64,000 nucleotides of DNA, taken from NCBI GenBank assembly GCA_902729315.2, contig LR746272.1, positions 9,480,327-9,544,326 on the forward strand, in the 5' to 3' direction. This DNA comes from Spirodela intermedia (Eukaryota > Streptophyta > Magnoliopsida > Alismatales > Araceae). Position 1 is the stretch's first letter; each line of letters begins with the position of its first letter. Shown in pieces: positions 24,714-36,400 of this stretch. The position numbers and the translations under genes were made by a program. The notes below the pieces were generated by a model. That model made no database searches. It had not been told where the DNA came from and saw only the letters and a list, made by a program, of their open reading frames with translations.

Positions 24714-26606
24714 TTGGCCAGATCGCTCCACCATAGTTATCCCCAAAGAAGGCCAGTTCCCAGTGGCACTCTTCTCATCGTCGTCACATCTGTCACGATG
24801 GGGAGGTCTGGCTGGTAGGGGTTCGTTCATTCGTCCTTCTCTCCAGGTTCCTATCCCCCTTCTCCGTTGCAGAAGAGGTCGCCGGACGAGACGGCCCCCC
24901 GCCGGAGTCAGGCGAAGTTTCCAGGGCATCTCAGGTCCCGTTCCACCGACGGCGGGCTCGGACCCACATAAGAGTTGTGTAGATCGTGTTACTCGAGTGT
25001 ATTACGAGGACCCAGATGAAGAAATAATAAAACCCAAGAGCAAAATTAGCCCATTTAAGACGCAGAATCGATCGTCCAAGAAGGCCCGTTCTCCGTCTAA
25101 TCACAGGCTGCACTAGCTGCAAGGCGTACGTGGGACAATCCGGACGTCTGCTGGTTCTCGTAGCTCTATCATGAAACCTTCTGACGTATTTCTACCGACT
25201 CCATTTCCCGTTCATAAGGTCGTTTCCGTAGTGACGTCAATTCCCCCACGAATCTTCAACGTTTTGGGGAGAGAGAGAGAGAGAGACCTGATGGAGTCCG
25301 GAGGGAGAAGGATACCCAATTCCCTAGCTCAAGAAGGTGGTCCGTCCCTTTCCCATTAAACATTGAACCCGTGCTAATGAGTATACCTTCGCCAACCCTT
25401 AATGAAGAAAAAAGAAGAACAATAATATACTTAGACAAATGAGAGTGGACAACCGCAACAGGGATCTGGAATCCTACTGCAGAGGAGGAGAAAGACAAAC
25501 AAGAACGGCCAACTGTTTAGAATTCTTAAGTCGAGAAGAGAAGGGTCCGTGCTCACCCGGGCACCGCTCTTCACGGCGTTTCCTTCGGGCGCCGATTATT
25601 TGAAGACGACGGGTGGCTGGTAAAATCCTTGAACCCTTCATCGGATCGACACGTTTTGGCATTCTATCCAGTCGAAGATGATTATCGTGCAGCACGACAA
25701 CTACCCGTTGGAAGAAAACTCGCGTAATTGACAGTATGGGCTCGAGTATGTGGTTAGATAATGAACCGGGCTCACCAGAGGTCAACTCTACCCCACATGC
25801 AAGGGCCAGCTCGTCCCTATGCTTCAAGTTATTAGCATTCGCTGCGAAGAAGATGCCGTCCGAGATTGGATAAGATCGATGAACGGATGAGCTTGCTTGT
25901 TTCCAACTTAGGAATGTGAGATTTGTTTATTTGGTTGATTATTGGTAATTTTCTGTACGCTCCAAGCTTCCCAGACGCAGAATATTCTACACTAATTACA
26001 GTCTCGATGTATTGCGCTGAGTGAAAAAAACCCAGTAAAAGTCAATAGAGAAAAGATTTTGGCGTGGCCGTCTGGGAAGTTCCCGACTTTAATTCTGTGG
26101 AGATATGAAGATTGGTTGATTAAGGTCGGCGTCTTGTTGTCTTACTCCGTTCTTCATTCTCTAGACATATCGGGCAATTTTAGTCAACGTTGTTTGTTAG
26201 AGTGGGATTTGATTAGTTCCCACTACAGAGCATCATCGGGCTCCCCCCATTTATTAAAACTTCCCTGCGCGAAAGGCCGCCGACATATTTGATGGTGCCG
26301 CAGAACAAACTCGGGAAGATCGTTGACCTGGGCGGCCTGGGAAGCGTTGCACAGCCCCGGCTGCCCAGCAGAAGGTGGTTGGTCGGAGGCCGCGGCGGGC
26401 GACTCCTACACACCTGCTGGCGCCTCCCTGACTTCGCAGCAGAAGGTTGTTGGTTGGAGACCGGCAGGCCTGGCGGAGGATTTGGAGAACTGCCGACGGC
26501 TCTCATTCACCTAGCTGACGTGGCCATCCCCTCCAAAACCGGGCAGGCTTAAGGGACTATTCATTGAGGAAGTTACTTGAGCGGATTTTTCACGTGTCAC
26601 CGCCGT

Positions 26607-26643
<37 letters not shown>

Positions 26644-26949
26644 CACTCGGGGCATCTTCAAACTGGTTAGGAAATAGAGGAGAGGAATGGAAGAAGGGTT
26701 CGGAAGGGGGGGGGTTAGAGAGAGAGAGAGGGAGATGTATGAAAGGGGAACTTCCTCGTGACGAAAGCGGTGTATAAAACCGCGTGAGGCGGAGAGCGCC
26801 GGGGGGTTCATACATGGCACGCACATCTCACTATCTGTTCCCCTCGCGCGGAGATACGCACGCCTCTATATATGAAGACAGATACATGGCATCCCACGTA
26901 GAGGGGAGTGGGTAGGGCGAAAGGAAGAGGGAGCGAGAAGGAGAGAGAT
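24714..26949. other. Intergenic region with GA/CT microsatellites
   Basis: No recognisable gene. A (GA)n run lies at about 25269-25287, a (CT)n run at 26610-26639 and a shorter GA-rich tract near 26717-26731. The last 170 bases form the probable leader of the DUF688-type gene. The frame after 24871 noted under the coiled-coil gene is the only hint of extra coding sequence. Confidence 0.5.
26773..26779 (+). promoter_or_regulatory. Probable TATA box of the DUF688-type gene
   Basis: TATAAAA is followed by a GC-rich stretch and lies 171 bp upstream of the ATG at 26950. Confidence 0.6.
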
Positions 26950-28287
26950 ATGGGAGAGCAGGGTGCAAGGGGGGAGGTCGCGGTAGTTCGGGGAGATGGG
27001 GCAGTCGTGGTCCGGGAAGCAACAGGAAAAACTTCTGCCGGCGTGACTTCCCCACCGAGGTTGTGCTACCACGCTCTGCCGAACCAGCGGCCGGAACCAG
27101 TCGGTATGATGACTCCGCCACCGCAGGCACCAGGAAGGGTGCCGTTCAGATGGGAGGAAGCTCCAGGGAAGCCTCGGAACTCCAACAATTGTGGCGGGAC
27201 AAAGCCCGCCAGCGCTAGAGGGCTGGAGCTTCCTCCGAGACTGGCGGTTCTGTCGTCTTCTTCGTCGTCCTCCTCGGCCTGGCAGGTGGCGAAGGTAGCA
27301 GACGCCGAGGTGCCCTCAAAGACCGTCTTGGAGGGAACCTACTATGTGCTGCTTGGCCCGCCCGCCTCCCAGATAGACGGCATGTCCGTGACTGGACAAC
27401 GCAGCCCTCTTTCTTGTTCATCATTCGCCTTCGGGCAGCGCTCGCTAAGATTCTACAGCAAAGGCGATGGGAGGAGAAGAAAGCAGAGATCAGGAGGGTG
27501 GTTCTGGAAGAGGACAGCGCCGAAGAGGAGCGGTGGCGATTCTTCGTCGCAGAAGGCGCCGGAGGCTGCCGCATGCTTACCTCGCTCTTATTCCCATGGC
27601 TGTGGATTCTACGTCGACGAGAGGGAAGAGGACGTAGAGGGGGAAGCGGCCGCGGCGAAGGCGACGATAACAAGGCACGCGAGGAGCAGAAGTCTCCCGA
27701 GCCTGTCCACGGCCACCTCTCACCTCTGGGTGCGTCTTCTGATCTTTTCTGTTTCTCCTCCGTTTCTTCCCAGTGCCGTTTTCGTTTCCGAGGTCTTGAA
27801 CATTTTGATCCAAAAAAGAATCGTCTTCTGCTCAAATTTCGGTTTGTTTTCCATTTACATCTTTGCTCTATTGACCAAGATCACCGACAAAAGGCGATGT
27901 CGGTGACGAAGTCCTAGTGACGACTCCCATCGGCTTCAGCTGCTCGATGGGCGTTTTATCATAATCTCAACGTCATTCACACAGCCTGCGTCATCCCGCC
28001 GTGGATTGAACCTTTCCCCTTCTTCCCCTTCTTCCCCTTCTTCCCCTTCTTCTTCTTCTTCTTCTTCTTCTTCTTCTTCTTTCTCCTCCTCCTCCCAAAA
28101 CGTCTTCAGGAAAACAGATTCCCCTTCATCCCCGTTCGTCGCTTGCTGACTTAAGCTCTCTCCTTCCTCTGTCGTCACGGACAACCCGCAGGCCAGCATT
28201 TACGGCAGTCTTAAGCAGGCGGTGGCGGGCCCGTGGACGTCCAGGAAGCCCACAACCCGGCGGTGGCCGCGCGATTCTCTCCGCTGA
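26950..28287 (+). CDS. DUF688-type protein of unknown function
   Basis: Plant-specific family without a known biochemical activity. Two exons (26950-27729 and 28192-28287) give 291 residues. The marker PFRWEEAPGKPR (about aa 68-79) matches the DUF688 signature of a Pro-Phe/Val-x-Trp-Glu core followed by P-G-x-P. The rest is basic and Ser/Pro-rich, with a run of Ser encoded by TCN codons, and ends in a conserved SLPSLSTATSHLW joined to ASIYGSLKQAVAGPW. I chose the donor after TGG at 27729 and the acceptor before 28192 because the join restores that tail; reading on without splicing gives an unrelated hydrophobic end. An upstream GTG frame at 26908 has no ATG, so 26950 is the start. The 462-bp intron contains a TTC-rich microsatellite. 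Confidence 0.8.
28013..28095. repeat. TTCCCC/TTC microsatellite in the DUF688-type intron
   Basis: Repeated CTTCCC units grade into a (TTC)n run and then CCT repeats, all pyrimidine-rich on the coding strand, about 100 bp before the 3' splice site at 28191. Confidence 0.95.
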
Positions 28288-30304
28288 CGGACGCCTGATT
28301 GTAACCCTGTTCGGGCCTCGAAAAGGGATTGAAGCCGAACGAAGAGGAAGGGGGAGGAAGGTCGTTCCCACCACATCACGAATCGATATTTGGGGACCTT
28401 TGACCCCCCGGAGATGCCTCTCAGGCAGTCCCACCTGTAAACTCTTCTGCACAAAAAGATGGAGTCGGGGACAAGAACGCCCGGCCGAAAGATCCAATCC
28501 GGCCAACTCAGGTTGAGCTTACCCTTCTACCAGTTTATCACAGGGAAGAACACCAGCGTTGGCTCCACTTACAAATAGTTCGAATAGCTACATCGAACTT
28601 CCATATTAAAATGTACATCTGTATGTGGTCCTCTAAGTTTGGTGAGTATAATTTCCCAAGCGAAAATTCACGTTGACTTTTGAGGGAAATGCACCGATCG
28701 CCATAGCCGATAGAATTTGGTCCACGGGACGAGTCGATGATGGAAGGGAGGCAGCGTTTTTATATTTCTTACACTCTTGCTGCGCGTCATAGCCATTTTT
28801 TTTTTATCTGACGGAGATTAAAAAGTCAACATATGAGATCATTCAACGCCACATTTTTTGACCCATACCTCCTCCAGTTTTACCATGGGTTATTTTGAAT
28901 TCCATCCACTATATGACGCATCCTTACGGCGGCGTGAATTCCATCAACATCTGTTTGAAGCTATTAAATATATGCTACTCTATTATTAATCTTTCAGAAT
29001 TATTAACCCAATTAGAGGGCTTCAACGAAAGTCCTAATTTGAATTATTTTTGGAAAAAAATATGCAGGAAAATAAAATGGGTACAAAGTTATTTGGATTT
29101 TTCTCTGGCTTAGTGTACACATATTGCAAGAATACCATTTAAATGACTAAATATATCCCTCATCAGTGGAAAAAAATCTGTAGAAGAAAAATCATAATAA
29201 TTCGATTTAAAGTTAATATTTCTTTTTAATACCGAATTTTTAGAATTTATAGCATTATGAACCGAATTATCTAATGGGCCCTTCTGCCATCGTTAGCTAC
29301 CGACGCATACCAATCACATCAGAGCATTTATCGAGGAATGGCCATCTGGCTTGCCACCGGAGCACCGTCCGATCCGTCCGAGATAGGCGGCATCACCGTA
29401 CACTATAGACCGGTGGCCCCGCCGGGCTTATTTTAATAGGAGCACGTTCCGCATAAATATAAAATTTATTACGCGATTTAATTTCTCCAATAACGCGGAC
29501 TGCTTTTTCTTTCCAGAAATTTTGAGAAAATCCGAGGAAAATGAGCCACGCTGAGAAGTGTGGGTCGAGGGTCTCAGGTCCCGGGCCGGGCTTTTTGTGG
29601 GCCTCGAGCTTGAAAAAGATGTACGGGCTCGGGCTGATTCCGAGTCCAGCCCGCTACCCATTCTCACTACAAAGGCCGCATATGGAAGTTATTAATTAAT
29701 TAGTTAATTAATTATTATATGCCATGGATTTCCCAGAGACCTGCCGCCATGATGGCGGCGGAGCGAGGCCAACTCCGCCATTGCGACCGACGTGCCCTCC
29801 GCTAGCGGTGTCTCCCCTGCGCGCGCGACGCATCGCTTTCCCCTCTCCGGCACGTCGAATGGGAGAAGGAAAAGGAGAAAGGGAAAGCACTGAAGAATCC
29901 CACGGCCCGGTCTTGGTCGCCACCTCGAGTGTACCCGCCGCTGGAAGCGCCGATGAGTCGACCTTCTCCTCCTCCTCCTCCTCCTCCTCCTCCTCCTCCT
30001 CCTTCTTCTTCTTCATCCGCTGCGACAAGGATGTTCTGAGAAGCAAGAGAGGGCAGGCGCCGAGTTCCGGAGTAGGCATTTGGAACGAACACGCGAGGTT
30101 CCAGGCCCGGACGCCGCTTTTGCGTAGTTTCTACAGTACGATTTTGGATTATGGGGGCTCCAAATCGAAGGAATTGAGGAAGAAATGGAGGCGCAAGTTT
30201 TTTCAGGGGAGAAGTTTGATCTATTTGTCCTTTTACTGGGTTGACTCCGCTGCGTTCCTCTGTTTGACGTATCAAGGCAGGTTTCCGGCTGCTTTCTTCG
30301 GGTA
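28288..30304. other. Intergenic region upstream of ABIL
   Basis: AT-rich from about 28600 to 29280 with no coding signal. A GC-rich patch at about 29579-29650 carries repeated GGGC/GCCCG words. A TTAATTAATTAG repeat sits at 29692-29716. From 29720 on the DNA is GC-rich and probably holds the ABIL promoter and leader. A (TCC)n/(TTC)n run at about 29965-30014 creates a false poly-Ser frame. Confidence 0.5.
29965..30014. repeat. (TCC)n/(TTC)n microsatellite upstream of ABIL
   Basis: About 50 bp of trinucleotide repeats lying 290 bp before the ABIL start codon, probably in the leader or proximal promoter. Confidence 0.95.
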
Positions 30305-32049
30305 ATGGGGTCCTCCTCCGAATCGTCTGCTTCTCCAGTTCCAACCTCCACCTTCGATGAGCGCTCCCTGCGGCAGAGCTTGCTCTTCGCCGGTAGCCTC
30401 AAGGTAAACTGGCGAAGGTGCCTTCTCTTGATCCACTGACTCCAGCATCATCCATGACTTGATATGAATCATAGAGTCGGATGTTTGTTTAATCATGATC
30501 ATCTTAGACGCTCTACTTCTTCCATCTCTGGAGTTGTATCACGTCCCTTCTCCTGGCCTAATTCTCTCCGTGATTCCAGGACTTGAGGAATCTGCGGTCG
30601 CAGCTGTACTCGGCTGCGAGGTATTTCGAATCATCTTACGCCAACGATCCCCTGAAGCAACCGTACGATGCTCGGTTATCCCGCCTCCTCTGTAACTTCT
30701 TCCTAATCACCAGAGACCTCTTATCGATTAATCCCTGTTGCAGACCTCGGGACACGCTGAAACAGTACGTCGTCGGAGCTCTGGTCAACACTGTCGATCA
30801 CCTGGGTTCTGTCTCATCCAAGGTCAGCGCTCTTATCGGCGAGGACATAGGGACCCTCTCTGAGACAGAGCGTCGAGTTTCTTGCCTCGAACAGGTATTC
30901 CACTACCATGATCGTCAACATTTGAATTGGATGTCCATGGCCGATAAATCGGATGTGATCTTCTGGGTTCTCTCCTGGATTGCAGAGGCTCCGGACATGT
31001 CGAGCTCTCCTCGACCATGAAGGGCTCTCTCGCCAATCTCTGCCCACCGACCCTCAAAAGTGCCAAAAGCGTTATGTTTTACCAGGCAAATCAAAATTTA
31101 TGCAATTCCCTCTTTCTTTCTCTCTGAGTGTTCCTCTCTGCTCTTCTCCATACCCTTTTGGTGGTGTTCTTGTTGGATGAAGATCGAAGCTCTGTTTCCT
31201 TTCTTCTCAGGGGGAGAATCCATGGCTGCTGGATCCGGAAGCCTCACTATGCCGGGTCGTCTAGAAACGAAGCCGAAGCAACACGATGGGAGAGAATTGC
31301 AGCCATCTCGGGAGGCCGGTAATCTCTTTTTCAGCCTCCTCACAATCCCTCTCCCCTCTGATTCCTCTCCTTCCATGCGCTGCTTCATGGCCGTTTAACC
31401 CGTTATGCCGCAGCCCTCTGTTCAACACCCAAGAGCAGAACGTCTTCCTTCAGGTGAAACATCGTTCCCTCCCCCCCCCTCTTTCTTTCTCCTCAGTATC
31501 GCCTCCGAGGTTATAACTGATCTCAAGGCTGTCTTCTCTGCAGGAAGATATTCTCTTCGTCGTCCTTTCGGTGGGGCCGCTCCTCCTCTCCTTCTCTGAA
31601 AGTTCGCCCTCCGTCTCCCTTCCCCCCGGGAATGTCTCTGCTTTCAGGTACCTCCCCTCCTCAGACGCCTCCTGAAAACACCGAGCCTCCTGCATCGATG
31701 CTCACTGTGGATCTCCGACTCAGACTGCGCAGCCTTCTCCACTGCTCCAGATCCGGGTCCCGATCTCCGCCTCCGCTCTGTCTCTTTCTCAATCCGACGC
31801 ACTCCTCTCGGCTCTTCCAACAGCTGGTGGCGGGTGAGAAACTTCTCTCTCTCTCTGTTCTGGGTCTCTCTCGTATGCTTGACAATCTGAGTGCAGGGGC
31901 GTGAGGGACCTCGGAAAGCTGCGGCCACGAGCTTTCATGGCGGAGAAGGCGACTGGGATAAGGTCGAGCAGAGCCCGAATAGAAGCAAGCAAACGCTGGG
32001 CGCTTTGTTGGGAAGGCGCAGGTGGGGGAAAGACGCCATGATTCCGTAG
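30305..32049 (+). CDS. ABIL: Abl-interactor-like protein (SCAR/WAVE complex subunit)
   Basis: Subunit of the SCAR/WAVE complex that activates ARP2/3-driven actin nucleation. Nine small exons (30305-30403, 30580-30662, 30744-30894, 30986-31085, 31211-31318, 31414-31453, 31544-31647, 31724-31833, 31897-32049) join into exactly 315 residues. The conserved N-terminal half shows QSLLFAGSLKDLRNLRSQLY, ALVNTVDHLGSVSSKV, ETERRVSCLEQRL and LLDHEGLSRQSLP. The middle is Ser/Pro-rich. The C-terminus GPRKAA...VEQSPNRSKQTLGALLGRRR matches the family pattern PRKSA...SKRLLKALLSRRK, but the usual acidic YTYLDEY end is missing. Intron 4 starts with GC (31086-31087) instead of GT. Exons 6 to 8 rest on splice signals and phase only and are less certain than the ends. 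It may be ABIL1- or ABIL2/3-like. Confidence 0.87.
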
Positions 32050-33334
32050 ATCATCAGGACCAGTCACCAAGACCCTTAGAGACTCATAAAATGGAACAGT
32101 TTTCTTTGCTGGATGTATATTTTCTTTAGTGGTGGCCGGGCCGGGCCGGGCCTCGGAATCGAAGGGGTTTGGCTCGGAAGTTAAGAGTTCATTGTTTTGC
32201 TGCTGCACGGGTCTTGTCCGAGGCCTGTTTTTCGGGCTTTTCTTGGAGGTTTAGTGGTTCCGGGCCCGGAGTGGGCCCGGCTAGGTCTGGGCCGGCTCTT
32301 CAAATAAAAACCAACCAGCCCAAGCATAAAGATGCGCATGTACTCCCAAAAGTGGTCTTAGCCGTCCGATTCCGATCGAAAGGTGGTGGTAGTTCGAAAC
32401 AAAGCTTGGGCTGGTTGGTTCCAAAGGGGAAGGGGATGGCATCTGGTTCGGATATTCCCCGGAATATTATTCTTCGCGGAGGAATCTACTCTCGCATGAT
32501 CCTACTACATGTCAATGCAACCGCGCCACTGGACGTCCCTTGCCTCTCTTCTCTCGAGAGAACACGATCTTCACCTCTCCGTCTCTCTTCCTCCGGCGCG
32601 TTTCTCGTTCTACTCACTCTCTTGCCGCAGATTGTTCCCACACGCTCCACTCCGACTTGGACGTTGTCCTCCGGCGACTTCCTTGTTCCCGCCGCCGAAC
32701 GACGTTCTCGCGCTCGGAGAGAAACAGGTGAGCGGGAACAGGGACGCTTTCAGTTGTTCTTTTAGGGTTACCGTTCCTGGATCTCTTCTTTCCTCTCCGA
32801 CGAATTTTTTCTGCGTGTTCCCATGCTTGGTGGCAAGTAATCATCGTTGACGGCGGTATGGATTGAATGAATGTTTTGGCAAGGATTTGTTACTTTGTAA
32901 CGAATGGCAGACTTCCAACTTGACAGCTATAAAAATTTTAGCACTCCTCTGCAGTGCTCAACGTTTCTCGTTCGTTTTGCTTTGCTGCAGTGTTTTTATC
33001 TTGAATAATCCAACATATGCACATTCGTAGATCGAACAACCATATGGTTTTCACAAGGCTGCCTACGCCATGTAGATTTCATTTGTGGAAAATTACAATA
33101 AAACTAAGGATCACACGCCTTCCCATTCCAACATATCAAATGGAAAGCTGGCATGTTCCGTAATAGGCTCAGTTGGCTTGTCTTAGTCTCGTTTGTTGTC
33201 GATGGACGTGATCTGGCCGCACTGTTACTAGCTTCGTTTGCCGAGATAAGCCTGCTCAATCATTTTTTGATGCCGGTTATCCTCAAATCGGCTATCTCCA
33301 TCTTTAAACCTGCTAGAAAGAATGCAATTACCTG

Positions 33335-33382
<48 letters not shown>

Positions 33383-33448
33383 TCGATAAAACAACCAAGG
33401 AAAGGATGGCCTAATCTATGTAATCTGAACCTCTGCCATGGAAGTACC
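32050..33448. other. Intergenic region between ABIL and the alpha/beta hydrolase
   Basis: Convergent 3' ends flank this stretch. A GC-rich patch at about 32130-32300 repeats GGCCGGGCC words. An open frame at 32169-32765 has no family resemblance. An AT microsatellite occupies 33336-33380. Confidence 0.5.
33336..33380. repeat. (TA)n microsatellite, about 45 bp
   Basis: Uninterrupted TA dinucleotides about 70 bp beyond the stop codon of the alpha/beta hydrolase gene, so possibly in its 3' untranslated region. Confidence 0.97.
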
Positions 33449-36400
33449 TTACGATACCATTTCTCCTACTCTATCTGGCTTGGCCAGTCTGAGGATCTTC
33501 CGTACATATCCGAAGGCCATCACAAATAACCCAAAAAAGTACAACAAGCTAAATTGAAACTTTGATAAAAGATCGGTGGTTGTCTCAAGGCAAGTGCCAC
33601 TTTCATTACACAATCTATCTGGTAGTGTTGAAAGCCGAAATGTTGCCCATCCTGTTATGAGAGGGAAAAAAAAAAGAGTCTATAAGAAACCTACGAACAG
33701 AGAACTGAGGATACAAGTGAAGGTTGGTATGGCTCGAATTTAAACCACCTGTTTCATTCTTGGACAAGCAAGACCACATATGTAGAGATAGATTTGATTC
33801 CGATGCCTTGATCAACTCCAACAGAGATTGGTTTACCTGCAAGTTTTTAGGTTGTGAGTTTGGATGTTATAATTATATGTAAAATATGATAAAAATATTG
33901 AGGCATTTACGAGAAAATGCTGGTCTTTGGAAGACATTGCCACTTGTTAAGAGATAGTCCCTATATTATTTCATTATACTCGAGGGTGAACAATTTGATG
34001 AACTCTATTGCACATACCATACTACTGAATGAAAAAAAGTAAAAATGTTAACATTGATCACTTTATACTTCCTGGGTACGACATGCTTCAATTATCTCAA
34101 GCTGACTCTTTTCATTCTCTGTGTCTTGTATTTATGTCCTGTGCTTGCTTCATGATAGTCATATCAAATGGTAGACTGCTGATCTAGAGCATAGTCGAAA
34201 ATGATTACTGCATAAATCCTTTCAAGTAGAGACTGCAAATACCTTAATTTTTTTTCTTTGAATATGGCTAGCATTTTTTTCATTTACTGGATGCCCCCTG
34301 AGAGAGAGTTTATTATTCCATAACTTGCAACATCATAATAGGGTAGATGTTTCTACTTATCCTGCACCGTGGGGGTGAACTGCCGACAGAGGGTCATCTT
34401 ATTGTAATATAATTTTAGGCATTTGCTGCTCGTCAACAGATAAGCCGTGATAGAGAAATTTCTGGTCAGCTATCATTGTCAAACAGCGGGAACTCAATTC
34501 TTGATGATAATATACGCAGATGTATGTGCTCCTATTGTTTGGAATCACTTTTTCTGCATCTCTTATTGCAAATTTTAATTCTTGTCATCCATGATGCAGA
34601 TGTTTAACATCATTTCTAGAGTCATTCCTGGAGGACTAGTTACCGAACACCAACTAGAAATAGAAACGGGAAGGCCCATAGACCATGGAATGGGAAGGCC
34701 CATAAACCCATAGACCGCGATTGGTAGCTTTGAAATTATTTCAACACCCACGCACATCGTTCGAGCTAGGAGATGGAAGCGATGAAGATAAAAAATAATA
34801 ATAAAAAAAGGTGGCCCGCTAAAGCAAAAGAAATCCAAAAGCGCTGGAAGCTATTAACTAGGCTAATACTAATCCTAAGCATTGATATCTTCTAGAATGA
34901 TTGATGTCCATTGAATTCTTTCTGGGAAAATTTCTAATGAAAGCCTCTAAACCTGTGGTCGTTTGGTCGTCCAGCTGCATTTAATGAAATGCATAGTATC
35001 AACATCACGAGTCAATGCAGTTGGAGTCATCCTTAGAACTACTGGAACTTTGCCAAGGAAATACCTCCTTTGGTCTTTCATGGCTCACTAGATGCGCCCC
35101 ATGGAGCTCAACCATCCTTGCAACAGGATGCAACTTCTCTGCAATCTTCTTCGCGTGGCTTATCTGGGCAATAATGTCATACCTGACAAACGTTCGATGG
35201 TTCAGTCAACCTTGAGCTAATTATTGTGGAAATTTATTGAACAAGTTATTTAGCTCATCAATGCGGAAGAACCAAAGTTCAATCATCCTACTAGCAAGAA
35301 ATTCACACTTTAGTGCGTACTGTTTAGGAGGATATCAATAGGATGACGGAAATGTAAGAATAAGAAAAATTAAATACACTAGATATGGACCAATGAGTCG
35401 GCAGTAAACTGACCTGCCATGGATGACTGACACATGGAACCCTGCAGATCGGATTACATCAACGTCCTTCGACGTCACCCTGTGCGTCCAGCAGGCGTTC
35501 ACTTGGCCCTCAAAACCATAAGTCGACTGCATCCCAGTTGAGGATATGGCTCTCACGTATTGCTATCATCATTTACCCATGTGAAACTCGTAAGACCCAG
35601 GAGGAGGATGACTGAAGAAATAGCTTAATGTATTACTTTTAAATGGACGGTGATCGTGGCACCATTTTGGTCTCAGAAACTCCCGGTCTAAGAGCGTTGC
35701 ACACTCGACAGTAACGATGTTTCTTACCTGGTAAAGAATCTTCCCCCTTGTGCTGGATCCCACTTGTTCGTCTAGGTATTCCTGAAAAAGGAGATTTTTT
35801 CTTCTAAGCAAATCTGAAAAGATTAATCACCAAGTATGACAAGTTTTCGTTAGGATGAGAAGGGATTATTGAACAAACCTTGGTATAATGGGTTTCCAAG
35901 TCTACCATCGCCCTTTGCTCGGGGTTCTTTGCCCTTAAAAAACGATAGGCAAGGGATATCATCTGACCATTTATCTGTTAATAGACGACTGTGAGAGAAA
36001 TATGATAGAGGCACCTTCGGAGAGGCATGAAAGTGTGCTAGTGAAAAAAATAAAAAATTCAATTGATAAATTTATATATTTAAAGATACATATTTAAGAT
36101 CATCTGCCAAGTGATCTACCATTTTTGCATTCAGATTTCGTTCTTTGGGTGCAGATGATTTATTGAAAGGGATCCCGTTGGGATGGATATAACATGCTAC
36201 ATTGCATGAAAATGAAATAAATCAAGCGACTCATACACAGGGGAAACACAACCAGAAGATGCGGTGACATAAACACATGAAAAGAGCACAAGAAGCTGCA
36301 GATTAGAGTCATTCTCTTTTTCATACGCATGCAAGTTTCAAGTCGTAGTATACCTAAAGTTCATGTGATGGTACTATATGAGCTACTCCTCATTGTCTTT

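Noticed and set aside
29724-30305. 193-codon frame with a poly-Ser and poly-Phe run
   Set aside because: The runs come from a TCC/TTC microsatellite; the ABIL start codon lies at its end in a different context.
32169-32765. 198-codon frame downstream of ABIL
   Set aside because: No similarity to any family I know and low-complexity patches; treated as intergenic.
33652-33694. 43-nt mini-intron in the alpha/beta hydrolase
   Set aside because: Below the usual plant minimum; the CAG|GTGG donor at 33749 gives a normal 97-nt intron and restores the family's KxTGW-like join.
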